This document shows positions 21,593-33,170 of a DNA stretch of 64,000 bases, piece by piece. The notes under the pieces are model-generated. The model searched no databases, was not told the DNA's origin, and saw nothing but the letters and a program-made list of their open reading frames with translations. Numbering within the stretch: position 1 is the stretch's first letter; every line of letters starts with the position of its first letter. A program made the translations under genes and the position numbers. Source of the stretch: Archivesica marissinica (lineage: Eukaryota > Mollusca > Bivalvia > Venerida > Vesicomyidae); the NCBI GenBank assembly GCA_014843695.1, contig CM026386.1:16517489-16581488 (forward strand). Reading direction: 5' to 3'.

Positions 21593-21660
21593 TTTTCTTA
21601 CAATTCTCTCAATATCATAAACCTTCCTTGTCCAGAACATCCTCCTTAAGTTTGTATAAC

Positions 21661-21826
21661 TCACCTCACTACCACCGCACCACCGCACCACCACACCACC
21701 GCACCACCGCACCTCACTACCACCACACCACCACACCTCACTACCACCGCACCACTGCACCACCGCACCTCACTACCACCGCACCACTGCACCACCGCAC
21801 CTCACTACCACCGCACCACTGCACCA
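21661..21826. repeat. CACCGCACCA low-complexity tract
   Basis: Imperfect repeats of CACCGCACC/CACCACACC with larger blocks CCTCACTACCACCGCACCAC recurring about every 30 bp. Strong strand asymmetry: almost no G on the plus strand. Open frames in it are compositional artefacts. Confidence 0.9.
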
Positions 21827-21992
21827 ACAAACAGGCAGTGTCCCAGTTTATTAGTGATAATGTGTAAGCCTGTTTGTGAGAAAATGCTATAAGTTAACGT
21901 TTCTATTCAACACTCAGAGCTATTTCACCTGTCAGTTGCAACCCGGACTCGTCCAGTGCATGGAGAGCGTGGAACGTTTAGTGTGTCTCTCA

Positions 21993-22240
21993 CCTGTCTG
22001 ATTAGCGCAGTGGTTAGCGCACTCGCTTCACATCAATCCAACCCGGGTTCGATCATCAGACTGGGAAGTATGTGAGATGGTACGGTTGTCGTCGGTTCGG
22101 ACAGGTGGGTTTTCTCCGGGTACTCCGGTTTCCTCCCACATGAATGACCACATATACGCTTTCATCCGCACCAACGAGAGTGATTATTATAAGTTGTTAG
22201 AACTTGCTTCGAAATCGAAATAAATAAATAAAGTTTAAAC
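21993..22240 (+). mobile_element. SINE-A, full length
   Basis: Box A TTAGCGCAGTGGTTAGCGC, box B CCCGGGTTCGATCATCAG, body TTTTCTCCGGGTACTCCGG, tail ATAAATAAAGTTTAAAC. The head is mutated around the anticodon loop (TTCACATCAATCC). Confidence 0.93.
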
Positions 22241-23102
22241 AGAGCCCAAGCAGGGTTAGGGTCAGTTTAATATGACTGCTGATGATGTTTGTGGTGTTGT
22301 ACAGCGCCCAATATATATCATAATTGCGCCACACCCATTCCCACAGTCCCCACTACTTTAGTCCCCTACCACTGTGTCATTGGAGATACAATTAGGGTTA
22401 CCCTCCACCTGGCTGTCCACGAAATCTGGATCCTGAAATAACAAGATGGTATCAGTAACCATGGATACGAGCGAGGTAGATGGCAAAATGTAAATTTTGC
22501 ATGTCATTTAGTTTTGTCCGCAGGATAGAAAAATTTAAATTTAAAACATTACAGCCCCTCCATTACCACCTGGCTCTCCTTTACCAAAAACCCTTAATCA
22601 AAACCCCATACTTCAGATCTGAAAAAAAGAAAACTCAAACAAATTAGAAGGGTACAGTTTCCCTTGTAGATTGAAATATTGGAGACAGATTACGGACTAG
22701 TAATAATGAAATTTGTTAATCACGCATAGCAGCTGAACAAATGTGAACAAAATCCCTGTTATTAGTTCACTAATGATCAAATAATGATAGCCGATAAGTA
22801 AAATTGATTTCCTTATAACAAAAAAATGTATGAATACAGAAATTGTTGTGACCCTTTATTCAGCAATACATCATTCGTTTGAAGGCGTGTCAGATGTTCA
22901 AAAACCTAGACATTATTCGAGGCTCGTAAATTATAAATTGGCTAAATGAGACGGCGTACTATTCATGGTCACTCAGGCTGGTCTAACTGGTGGTGACAAC
23001 ACATTTGCTAGCAGATCTGGTATCCATTATATTAAGGTCAATCTATGGTGCTTAATTAAGAGCCAGTTTGGGTTCAAAGTATAGTTGAACTATAGTAGAT
23101 GC
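22241..23102. other. Single-copy stretch, no gene recognised
   Basis: AT-rich sequence with no frame of interest and no SINE or array. Nothing I can identify. Confidence 0.6.
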
Positions 23103-24511
23103 ATTGTGCATGTCTAGTAGTGCTGGTATGCGAACTCGCGCTAGTCCCGTATCTGGAAGGATTGTGCATGTCTAGTAGGGCTGGTATAGGAACTCGCGCT
23201 AGTCCCGTATCTGAAAGGAAGGGTTGTGCATGTCTAGTAGGGCTGCTATGTGAACTCGCGCTAGTCCCGTATCTGGAAGGATTGTGCATGTCTAGTAGGT
23301 ATGTGAACTCGCGCTAGTCCCGTATCTGGAAGGATTGTGCATGTCTAGTTATGGCTGGTATAGGAACTCGCGCTAGTCCCGTATCTGGAAGGATTGTGCA
23401 TGTCTAGTGGGGCTGGTATAGGAACTCACGCTAGTCCCGTATCTGGAAGGATTGTGCATGTCTAGTAGTGCTGGTATAGGAACTCGCGCTAGTCCCGTAT
23501 CTGGAAGGGTTGTGCATGTCTAGTAGGTATGGTATAGGAACTCGCGCTAGTCCCGTATCTGGAAGGGTTGTGCATGTCTAGTAGGTATGTGAACTCGCGC
23601 TAGTCCCGTATCTGGAAGGATTGTGCATGTCTAGTGGGGCTGGTATAGGAACTCGCGCTAGTCCCGTATCTGGAAGGATTGTGCATGTCTAGTAGTGCTG
23701 GTATAGGAACTCGCGCTAGTCCCGTATCTGGAAGGATTGTGCATGTCTAGTAGGGCTGGTATAGGAACTCGCGCTAGTCCCGTATCTGGAAGGAAGGGTT
23801 GTGCATGTCTAGTAGGGCTGCTATGTGAACTCGCGCTAGTCCCGTATCTGGAAGGATTGTGCATGTCTAGTAGGTATGTGAACTCGCGCTAGTCCCGTAT
23901 CTGGAAGGATTGTGCATGTCTAGTATGGCTGGTATAGGAACTCGCGCTAGTCCCGTATCTGGAAGGGTTGTGCATGTCTAGTAGGGCTGGTATGTGAACT
24001 CGCGCTAGTCCCGTATCTGGAAGGATTGTGCATGTCTAGTAGTGCTGGTATAGGAACTCGCGCTAGTCCCGTATCTGGAAGGATTGTGCATGTCTAGTAG
24101 GGCTGGTATAGGAACTCGCGCTAGTCCCGTATCTGGAAGGATTGTGCATGTCTAGTAGTGCTGGTATAGGAACTCGCGCTAGTCCCGTATCTGGAAGGAG
24201 TGTGCATGTCTAGTAGTGCTGGTATGTGAACTCGCGCTAGTCCCGTATCTGGAAGGATTGTGCATGTCTAGTGGGGCTGGTATAGGAACTCACGCTAGTC
24301 CCGTATCTGGAAGGATTGTGCATGTCTAGTAGTGCTGGTATAGGAACTCGCGCTAGTCCCGTATCTGGAAGGGTTGTGCATGTCTAGTGGGGCTGGTATA
24401 GGAACTCGCGCTAGTCCCGTATCTGGAAGGGTTGTGCATGTCTAGTGGGGCTGGTATAGGAACTCGCGCTAGTCCCGTATCTGGAAGGATTGTGCATGTC
24501 TAGTAGGGCTG
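23103..24511. repeat. 58-bp satellite
   Basis: About 24-25 units of ATTGTGCATGTCTAGTAGGG plus AACTCGCGCTAGTCCCGTAT. Shorter units lack the GGCTGGTAT segment (e.g. TAGTAGGTATGTGAACTCGC) and several have an extra GGAAGG. Blocks of unit types recur in the same order (for example near 23190-23330 and 23770-23920), a sign of higher-order duplication. It is notable for its CpG content (CTCGCGCTAG) against an AT-rich background. Confidence 0.95.
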
Positions 24512-24718
24512 CATCCGAATATTGATTGAAACAATTGCCGGTTGCTAACAGTGATTTCGATAGATTTTCGTGTTCCTTTTTCCTGAAACATTTCACCATA
24601 TTGATGATATATTGTATAGAGTGAATATGATTGAAGTTTCATGAATTGAAATGAAATGTGAACGTCACCATTAACCCTTGCTGTGCCGGAAACGATTATA
24701 TTCGTTTTTGCTTCATGA

Positions 24719-24939
24719 TGTCGTAGTAATAGCGCATACGATTCAGGTGTGAAAGGCACATAGTTTGAGCCCTGCTTGAGCCGCTACGATTGTGTCCTTA
24801 GGCAAGACATTTAAATTCCACATTGCTTCTTCTCTCCCTCGTGGTGATGGATTCCATCAGGAATGAGGTCCCGAGAGTGATTAATATAAGTTGTAAGAAC
24901 TTATTTCGCAATCGAGCTAAAATAAATTTGTATAAACTA
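24719..24939 (+). mobile_element. SINE-D
   Basis: Head with TAATAGCGCATACGATTCAG and degraded box B (AGTTTGAGCCCTG). The body has TACGATTGTGTCCTTAGGC and GGATTCCATCAGGAATGAGG. Tail TTATTTCGCAATCGAGC and AATAAATTTGTATAAACTA. Confidence 0.9.
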
Positions 24940-25036
24940 TACCCTACTTAGACTACTACAGTTCTTACATTGCTGGTAAATATCTTTGTATTAAATGTTT
25001 ATTTATTCTGATAGCATTTTCCGGTTGTTGTTGCTT

Positions 25037-25053
25037 GGGGGGGGGGGGGGGGG
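25037..25053. repeat. Poly-G run of 17
   Basis: An uninterrupted run of 17 G followed by CGCTGGGGG. The exact length may be affected by sequencing error. Confidence 0.9.
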
Positions 25054-25095
25054 CGCTGGGGGTAAAGTATTTTTGATTTTGACCCAAACCCAATT

Positions 25096-25230
25096 AAACT
25101 TTATTTATTTTATGATTGCGAAGCAAGTTCTAACAACTTATATTAATCACTCTCGTTGGCGCAGATGAAAGCGTATATGTGGTCATTCGTGTGGGAGGAA
25201 ACCAGAGTACCCGGAGAAAACCCACCTGCC
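25096..25230 (-). mobile_element. SINE-A, 5'-truncated
   Basis: On the minus strand it starts within the body at GGCAGGTGGGTTTTCTCC, includes CTCCGGGTACTCTGG and runs to the tail AAATAAAGTTTAATT. No tRNA head, consistent with incomplete reverse transcription. Confidence 0.9.
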
Positions 25231-25323
25231 ATATTTAAGGGGTTGTTCTTATAATCATATCTTTGCTTGTATTCAGAAGTACCGAGATGACTGCCTCTCC
25301 CCTACGTGTGTTGGGAAGTGCCT

Positions 25324-25508
25324 GTCGTGTGCGCATACCCGGTCGTGTGTGCATACCCGGTCGTGTGTGCATACCCGGTCGTGTGCGCATACCCGGTCAT
25401 GTGCGCATACCCGGTCGTGTGCGCATACCCGGTCGTGTGCGCATACCCTGTCATGTGCGCATACCCGGTCGTGTGTGCATACCCGGTCGTGTGCGCATAC
25501 CCAGTCGC
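25324..25508. repeat. 18-bp satellite
   Basis: About 10 units of GTCGTGTGCGCATACCCG with C/T changes at CpG positions (GTGTGTGCATACCCG, GTCATGTGCGCATACCC). Open in several frames because 18 is a multiple of three; not a gene. Confidence 0.94.
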
Positions 25509-25572
25509 GTCCAAGGAGTAGGACCTGTGTAAAAATGTGTCATTCTTAGGTAAGGTAGGAATTGTTTTACAA

Positions 25573-25816
25573 TTAAACTTTATTTATTTTACAACAATTG
25601 CGAAGTAAGTTTTAACAACTTATATTAATCACTCTCGTTGGCACTGATGAAAGCGTAAATGTGGTAATTTGTGTGGGAGGAAACCGGAGTACACGGAGAA
25701 AAGCCACCTGTCCGATCTGGCGACCACTGTACCATCTTACATACGTCCCGGTCCGAAGATCGAACCCGGGTTGCATTGGTGAGGAGCGAACTCGCTAACC
25801 ACTGCGCTAATCGGAA
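25573..25816 (-). mobile_element. SINE-A, full length
   Basis: On the minus strand: TCCGATTAGCGCAGTGGTTA head, CCCGGGTTCGATCTTCGG box B, body with CTCCGTGTACTCCGG, tail AAATAAAGTTTAATT. It lies just before the 46-bp satellite. Confidence 0.93.
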
Positions 25817-25863
25817 ATTGTTTTGGAATTGGAGTCATATCAGCACCTGAAGGGGATATTGAA

Positions 25864-28800
25864 ACGTTACCAGCTTAAACTGGTGGAGGAATACCTCCCT
25901 CCTGCAACATTACCAGCTTAAACTGGTAGAGGAATACCTCCCTCCTGCAATGTTACCAGCTTAAACTGATGGAGGAATACCTCCCTCCTGCAATGTTACC
26001 AGCTTAAACTGATGGAGGAATACCTCCCTCCTCCTGCAACGTTACCAGCTTAAACTGGTAGAGGAATACCTCCCTCCTGCAATGTTACCAGCTTAAACTG
26101 GTGGGAAAAGACCTCCCTCCTCCTGCAACATTACCAGCTTAAACTGGTGGAAGAATACCTCCCTCCTCCTGAAATGTTACCAGCTTAAACTGGTGGAAAA
26201 ATACCTCCCTCCTGCAACGTTACCAGCTTAAACTGGTTGAAGAAGACCTCCCTCCTCCTGCAACATTACCAGCTTAAACTGGTGGAGGAAGACCTCCCTC
26301 CTGCAACATTACCAGCTTAAACTTGTGGAGGAAGACCTCCCTCCTGCAACGTTACCAGCTTAAACTGGTGGAAGAAGACCTCCCTCCTCCTGCAACGTTA
26401 CCAGCTTAAACTGGTGGAGGAAGACCTCCCTCCTGCAACATTACCAGCTTAAACTGGTTGAAGAAGACTTCCCTCCTCCTGCAACGTTACCAGCTTAAAC
26501 TGGTGGAAGAAGACCTCCCTCCTCCTGCAACGTTACCAGCTTAAACTGGTGGAAGAATACCTCCCTCCTCCTGAAATGTTACCAGCTTAAACTGGTGGAA
26601 AAATACCTCCCTCCTGCAACGTTACCAGCTTAAACTGGTGGAGGAAGACCTCCCTCCTGCAACATTACCAGCTTAAACTGGTGGAGGAAGACCTCCCTCC
26701 TGCAACGTTACCAGCTTAAACTGGTGGAAGAAGACCTCCCTCCTCCTGCAACGTTACCAGCTTAAACTGGTGGAAGAATACCTCCCTCCTCCTGCAACGT
26801 TACCAGTTTAAACTGGTGGAAGAAGACCACCCTCCTCCTGCAACGTTACCAGCTTAAACTGGTGGAAGAAGACCTCCCTCCTCCTGCAACGTTACCAGCT
26901 TAAACTGGTGGAAGAATACCTCCCTCCTCCTGCAACGTTACCAGCTTAAACTGGTGGAAGAAGACCTCCCTCCTCCTGCAACGTTACCAGCTTAAACTGG
27001 TGGAGGAAGACCTCCCTCCTGCAACGTTACCAGCTTAAACTGGTGGAAGAAGACCTCCCTCCTCCTGCAACATTACCAGCTTAAACTGGTGGAGGAAGAC
27101 CTCCCTCCTGCAACGTTACCAGCTTAAACTGGTGGAAGAAGACCTCCCTCCTCCTGCAACGTTACCAGCTTAAACTGGTGGAAGAAGACCTCCCTCCTCC
27201 TGCAACGTTACCAGCTTAAACTGGTGGAAGAAGACCTCCCTCCTCCTGCAACGTTACCAGCTTAAACTGGTGGAAGAAGACCTCCCTCCTCCTGCAACGT
27301 TACCAGCTTAAACTGGTGGAAGAAGACCTCCCTCCTCCTGCAACGTTACCAGCTTAAACTGGTGGAAGAAGACCTCCCTCCTCCTGCAACGTTACCAGCT
27401 TAAACTGGTGGAGGAAGACCTCCCTCCTGCAACGTTACCAGCTTAAACTGGTGGAAGAAGACCTCCCTCCTCCTGCAACATTACCAGCTTAAACTGGTGG
27501 AGGAAGACCTCCCTCCTGCAACATTACCAGCTTAAACTGATGGAGGAAGACCTCCCTCCTGCAACGTTACCAGCTTAAACTGGTGGAAGAAGACCTCCCT
27601 CCTCCTGCAACATTACCAGCTTAAACTGGTTGAAGAAGACCTCCCTCCACCTGCAACATTACCAGCTTAAACTGGTGGAAGAAGACCTCCCTCCTCCTGC
27701 AACGTTACCAGCTTAAACTGGTGGAAGAAGACCTCCCTCCTTGCAACATTACCAGCTTAAACTGGTGGAAGAAGACCTCCCTCCTCCTGCAACGTTACCA
27801 GCTTAAACTGGTGGAAGAAGACCTCCCTCCTCCTGCAACGTTACCAGCTTAAACTGGTGGAAGAAGACCTCCCTCCTCCTGCAACGTTACCAGCTTAAAC
27901 TGGTGGAAGAAGACCTCCCTCCTCCTGCAACGTTACCAGCTTAAACTGGTGGAAGAAGACCTCCCTCCTCCTGCAACGTTAACAGCTTAAACTGGTGGAG
28001 GAAGACCTCCCTCCTGCAACATTACCAGCTTAAACTGGTGGAGGAAGACCTCCCTCCTGCAACGTTACCAGCTTAAACTGGTGGAAGAAGACCTCCCTCC
28101 TCCTGCAACATTACCAGCTTAAACTGGTGGAAGAAGACCTCCCTCCTCCTGCAACATTACCAGCTTAAACTGGTGGAAGAAGACCTCCCTCCTCCTGCAA
28201 CGTTACCAGCTTAAACTGGTGGAAGAAGACCTCCCTCCTCCTGCAACGTTACCAGCTTAAACTGGTGGAAGAAGACCTCCCTCCTCCTGCAACATTACCA
28301 GCTTAAACTGGTTGAAGAAGACCTCCCTCCTCCTGCAACATTACCAGCTTAAACTGGTGGAAGAAGACCTCCCTCCTGCAACGTTACCAGCTTAAACTGG
28401 TGGAAGAAGACCTCCCTCCTCCTGCAACATTACCAGCTTAAACTGGTGGAAGAAGACCTCCCTCCTCCTGCAACGTTACCAGCTTAAACTGGTGGAAGAA
28501 GACCTCCCTCCTCCTGCAACGTTACCAGCTTAAACTGGTGGAAGAAGACCTCCCTCCTCCTGCAACGTTACCAGCTTAAACTGGTGGAAGAAGACCTCCC
28601 TCCTCCTGCAACGTTACCAGCTTAAACTGGTGGAAGAAGACCTCCCTCCTGCAACGTTACCAGCTTAAACTGGTGGAAGAAGACCTCCCTCCTCCTGCAA
28701 CGTTACCAGCTTAAACTGGTGGAAGAAGACCTCCCTCCTCCTGCAACGTTACCAGCTTAAACTGGTGGAAGAAGACCTCCCTCCTCCTGCAACGTTACCA

Positions 28801-29066
28801 GCTTAAACTGGTGGAAGAAGACCTCCCTCCTCCTGCAACGTTACCAGCTTAAACTGGTGGAAGAAGACCTCCCTCCTCCTGCAACGTTACCAGCTTAAAC
28901 TGGTGGAAGAAGACCTCCCTCCTCCTGCAACGTTACCAGCTTAAACTGGTGGAAGAAGACCTCCCTCCTCCTGCAACGTTACCAGCTTAAACTGGTGGAA
29001 GAAGACCTCCCTCCTCCTGCAACGTTACCAGCTTAAACTGGTGGAAGAAGACCTCCCTCCTGCAAC
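25864..29066. repeat. 46-bp satellite, ~70 copies, G-rich minus strand
   Basis: Unit of 43 or 46 bp, ACGTTACCAGCTTAAACTGG then TGGAAGAAGACCTCCCTCCT, with or without an extra CCT before GCA. Each unit has a short palindrome ACCAG-CTTAAA-CTGGT; one unit (about 26808) has the perfect ACCAGTTTAAACTGGT. The minus strand of each long unit reads AGGAGGAGGGAGG. Copies in the middle and right (from about 27100) are nearly identical, while those at the left end are more varied, as expected if homogenisation is strongest inside the array. Confidence 0.96.
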
Positions 29067-29417
29067 CCTTCATGCATAGATGGAGACCGGGTAGAACCAC
29101 CAAATTAACCGGATAGCCGCATTTGAAAATATCTGACCCCAGTTCATATCCATAGCTGTAAGGAGCAAGTGTTTATCTGTATACCGTGTGACCACTAAGC
29201 CATGTTACTTTTGATGATTACAACACATCATGGCTTGTTACTAAGGTTATGAAATGTAGTATTGTTTCAGCATTGACCTGAACATCTGCCGAGCCATAGG
29301 GTTCATACCGGGATTCAAGCCGTGTCTACTCTCGGACACAGACAATCAGTGAGTAACTTACCAGAAGTACCCATGTATATCTCCATTGATTTGTGATTTA
29401 TGCTGATTTCAGAGAGC
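29067..29417. other. Single-copy spacer
   Basis: No gene or element recognised. Confidence 0.6.
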
Positions 29418-29732
29418 AAAGTCATCAATGGTCAAGGTCATCGGTAGTCAATGGTCATCGGTAGTCAAAGGTCATCATTGATCAAGGTCATCGGTAGTCA
29501 ATGGTCATCGGTAGTCAAAGGTCATCATTGGACAAGGTCATCGGTAGTCAAAGGTCATCATTGGTCAAGGTCATCGGTAGTCAAAGGTCATCAATGGTCA
29601 TGGTCATCGGTAGTCAAGGGTCATCATTGATCAATGTCATCGGTAGTCAATGGTCAAAGGTCATCATTGGACAAGGTCATTGGTAGTCAAAGGTCATCAT
29701 TGGTCAAGGTCATCAATGATGAAGATCATCAA
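29418..29732. repeat. ~33-bp array with AGGTCA half-sites
   Basis: Irregular repeats of GGTCATCGGTAGTCAAAGG and GGTCATCATTGGTCAAGG. It contains many AGGTCA half-sites, several in the extended form TCAAGGTCA, the known consensus of ERR/NR5A-type orphan nuclear receptors. Two more TCAAGGTCA copies lie just outside at about 29803 and 29837. The motif is seen; regulatory function is only possible. Confidence 0.92.
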
Positions 29733-29930
29733 GCAGCTCTCAGTCTCTCTTTCATAATACTTTCACATTTGTTACACATTTATTGATTTTTTTTTTGTGG
29801 AGGTCAAGGTCAGCTCAGTCCTGAATAATCTTGTATCAAGGTCAACATGGATGATGAAAAACCATATAGCTGATGGTTGTTGCAGTTGGTTTGTATTTTG
29901 TTGTTTTATTTGAGTCTGCTTGCAATCCAT

Positions 29931-30427
29931 TAAGTTCAAACATTGTATACTATAGCATAGCTATATGTAAGTTCAAACATTGTATACTATAGCATAGCAA
30001 TATGTAAGTTCAAACATTGTATACTATAGCATAGCAATATGTAAGTTCAAACATTGTATACAAACATTGTATACTATAGCATAGCAATATGTAAGTTCAA
30101 ACATTGTATACTATAGCATAGCAATATGTAAGTTCAAACATTGTATACTATAGCATAGCAATATGTAAGTTCAAACATTGTATACTATTGCATAGCAATA
30201 TGTAAGTTCAAACATTGTATACTATAGCATAGTAATATGTAAGTTCAAACATTGTATACTATAGCATAGCAATATGTAAGTTCAAACATTGTATACTATT
30301 GCATAGCAATATGTAAGTTCAAACATTGTATACTATTGCATAGCAATATGTAAGTTCAAACATTGTATACTATTGCATAGCAATATGTAAGTTCAAACAT
30401 TGTATACTATAGCATAGCAATATGTAA
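29931..30427. repeat. 37-bp satellite
   Basis: About 13 units of TAAGTTCAAACATTGTATAC plus TATAGCATAGCAATATG. Variation is slight (TATTGC for TATAGC, one AGTAATATG). One extra partial unit lies at about 30047-30070. Confidence 0.95.
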
Positions 30428-31371
30428 TTTATGTTATGAAACCTTTATATTTTATTATTGATAGATTTGTTGTTGTGTGTCAGGCTGTCGGGTATTGTTG
30501 TGGTTGCAAGAACTGACTGCCTCCCGAGACATGCTGTTAGTCAGGTTTGTGAGATATTCATTTTGATTCTGTAGCTAGCTATGCTATGTTTACTAAGTCT
30601 TCATGTGTTTTAGTGATGCTTTTGTGTCGTAAATTGCCAACTGCGGACAGATCTTCAAAAGTATGCTTTTATACAATACAATAAATACTTTGAAATATTG
30701 ACATAGCCCACAATTACATTGAAAACAGATCTATTGAAATATTCTACAAAGTCAATTTGTTTTACACAACTTAAAAAACTCATTGTTATTTGCTCGTGTT
30801 ACAATGCCGAGATAACTGCTTCTTTACATAAAAAAAAAAAACTAATAAAAATCCACTCTTTTGAAATTATTTTTTTTCTTCTTAAATGTCGTCTTTTCAA
30901 TTTTCCGCAATTCAGTATTTGCTACTATTTGACATCCATAATGTTTCTTACTCTATCCAGCCAAGGCTAGACAATAGATAAAAGTTTCAAAACTTCTTAT
31001 CCCATGAATAGATGTCGTTTGAAGGGTCCTAAACAAATACATTTAGGTGTTTGCTCGCCTGGTACCACAAAGTATCTTTTAATTTAACCATCATGACAGA
31101 TCTTCTATTAGTGAAGTAATTTTAGCGCACAATGAGTACTTGTACGTTTGAGTTGTACCCTATACAAGGTCTCGAATGGAGGTTTAATATTCTTTCTTTG
31201 TTGGGTGCTAGTTAAACATGAAACAAGGGCAAATATGGTGTCGTCTTCCGAGAGCTTGTAATTTTCTGACATTTTGAAGGAACTATGACATTTATATACT
31301 GCTGAGAATGACAATGACAAAACAAGTGAAGTCCCAGGGGTTAAAGGGTTCACTCATCCGCTCATCATGTC
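30428..31371. other. Single-copy, AT-rich stretch
   Basis: Contains an A run near 30829 and short open frames with no recognisable domain. The sequence ends at a G-rich run (31372-31388, G9+ then GGCGGGGGG). Confidence 0.55.
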
Positions 31372-31421
31372 GGGGGGGGGGGCGGGGGGAGTTAAAGTTT
31401 CAGACTGGTTGTCCTACAGAA

Positions 31422-31465
31422 TTAACCCATAACCTGCCACTCGCAACTAAAGTCACTTTTGGCTT
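31422..31465. mobile_element. F2 foldback fragment (one end)
   Basis: TTAACCCATAACCTGCCACT and CGCAACTAAAGTCAC match the left end of the complete F2 element at 33649. The remainder is missing. Confidence 0.75.
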
Positions 31466-31556
31466 AAACATATTTATTCGACACTTTTGCAACAGACGGC
31501 ATAGAAGTCTGCATTTAGAGCTGAAATTTTTTATTCTTTCTTTAACACAAAAAAAT

Positions 31557-31777
31557 GTGGAAGTCGTGATAGCGCCGTGATAGTGCGTTCGCTTCAGGTG
31601 CGAAAGGCACGGAGTTCGAACCCTGCTGGAGCCGTTACGATTGTGCCCTTAGGCAAGGCATTTAATTCCACATTGCCTTTTCTCTCTCCCTCGTGGTGAT
31701 GGAATACATCAGGAATGAGGTCTCGAGATTAATAACTTGTTTCGCAATCTAGCTAAAATAAATTTGTATAAACTAAA
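31557..31777 (+). mobile_element. SINE-D
   Basis: GTGGAAGTCGTGATAGCGCC head, anticodon arm TTCGCTTCAGGTGCGAA (5-bp stem, loop TTCAGGT), box B GAGTTCGAACCC. The body has CCCTTAGGCAAGGCATTTAA. Part of the tail is deleted (GAGATTAATAACTTGTTTC), then AAATAAATTTGTATAAAC. Confidence 0.92.
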
Positions 31778-32051
31778 CTAACACAAAATTTTAAGAATAT
31801 TGGGAACACATTCTTTAGGGTTAAGATACGGGGATACAACTAGACTTTCAAGGTCTGGTGAAATATACAAATGAAAGACGATTGTTCTTATATCGTTCTC
31901 TGGGTCAAGTCCTGGGTTAAGTTTCTTGTGTATGCCGGTGTACAATTATCATTATCTTCTGTTAGTCTGTGCGTCTGTTCTTTCATTTGTAGCATCTATA
32001 CCCTGTTAACGTAACAAATAGTACAGACATCATTGTGATATTTGGTACATA

Positions 32052-32222
32052 CAGTTAAACCGGCGTTAGTGGTCACCTCTATTAAGCAGCCAGCCTGCAT
32101 TAAGCAGCCAGTTTACATATTCCCAATATGTTGTTTTATTATACATTTGACCTCTATTAAGCAGCCACCTGTGCTAAGCAGCCACTGTCTGTGATTCCCT
32201 TGGCTGGCTGCTTAAGACTGTA
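32052..32222. mobile_element. T1 MITE, right end shortened
   Basis: Starts CAGTTAAACCGGCGTTAGTG, carries the T1 interior (AAGCAGCCAGTTTACATATT, GTGCTAAGCAGCCACTG) and stops at GGCTGCTTAAGACTGTA, missing the last ~8 bp of the terminal repeat. Confidence 0.82.
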
Positions 32223-32268
32223 GATAGAAGCCAATTAGCAGTTTATGAATGTAATCCTCTTTATTCGA

Positions 32269-32485
32269 GTCCGCTTCCGTGGTCGAGTGGTTACGGTCGC
32301 TGACTTGTATAACACTGTAACCTATCATCAGAGATGGTCACAGGTTCGAGCTCCTCTCAGGCCGTGTCTGTTTATACGAAAAAGGTGGCAGTTTCTTACG
32401 GAGGTTGGTGCATAAGGTACTGGTTAACCGCTGGAGCCTGCACAGGAATGATGTTCGATAAGCTGCCTGCCAGCGATATAGCCCA
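32269..32485 (+). mobile_element. SINE-C, 3'-shortened
   Basis: GTCCGCTTCCGTGGTCGAGT head, box B CAGGTTCGAGCTCC, body GTGGCAGTTTCTTACGGAGG, ending around GCCAGCGATATAGCCC. The usual end (ACCCGAAATATAA) is absent. Confidence 0.9.
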
Positions 32486-32856
32486 ACTTCTTTATTCGTT
32501 TAGTACTAGGACGAAAAATTGTGGTTGCAACGGTAATAGAAATGCTAATAGTCACAAATGTATGCAGTTTCTTTTGATAACTCAAAATAATATTCAAGAT
32601 ATTTTCATTAAACTTGGAAAATAAAGTTTATGTGCACGGCAATGTCTAGGTTATGCACATGATTTTGTTCTGCTGATCAGATCAAATGCAGAGGTTGCCA
32701 TGGCAACAGAAATAGTAAAAATGCACATAAATTATTAATTGTTCCTTTGATATTTCCAAATGTGTAACACATACAGTGTTTGTATAGTGAGAGGTTACAG
32801 TAATCAGCCGGTATTAATAAATATTTTTGTTTGACATGGTTACTTGTTCTTGTTCT
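32486..32856. other. Single-copy spacer
   Basis: No gene or repeat recognised. Confidence 0.6.
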
Positions 32857-32859
32857 GGC

Positions 32860-33109
32860 TGTCCGATTAGCGCAGTGGTTAGCGCGCTCGCTTCTCACCA
32901 ATGCGACCCGGGTTCGATCCTCGGACAGGGAAGTATGTGAGATGGTACGATGGTCGCCAGATCGGACAGGTGGGTTGTCTCCGGGTACTCCGGTTTCCTC
33001 CCACATGAATGACCACATAATTGTACGCTTTCAGCTTTCATCCGAGTCAACGAGAGTGATTAGTATAAGTTGTTTGAACTTGCTTCGCAATCGTTGTAAA
33101 ATAACATAA
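32860..33109 (+). mobile_element. SINE-A, full length, with TSD
   Basis: TGTCCGATTAGCGCAGTGG head, CCCGGGTTCGATCCTCGG box B, body GTCTCCGGGTACTCCGG, and tail ending TTGTAAAATAACAT. Target-site duplication CTTGTTCTGGC occurs at 32849-32859 and 33110-33120. A related sequence near 56800 (minus strand) has the flank without this SINE and so may represent the empty site. Confidence 0.92.
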
Positions 33110-33170
33110 CTTGTTCTGGCATTATAAAAAATACTAGACAATGGTAACTTGTTAATCGAGTTGACATACA

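Noticed and set aside
32677..33018. Minus-strand frame of 113 codons and similar ones at 2020, 42866 and 42894
   Set aside because: They are translations of SINE-A; the same peptide words recur wherever the SINE does.
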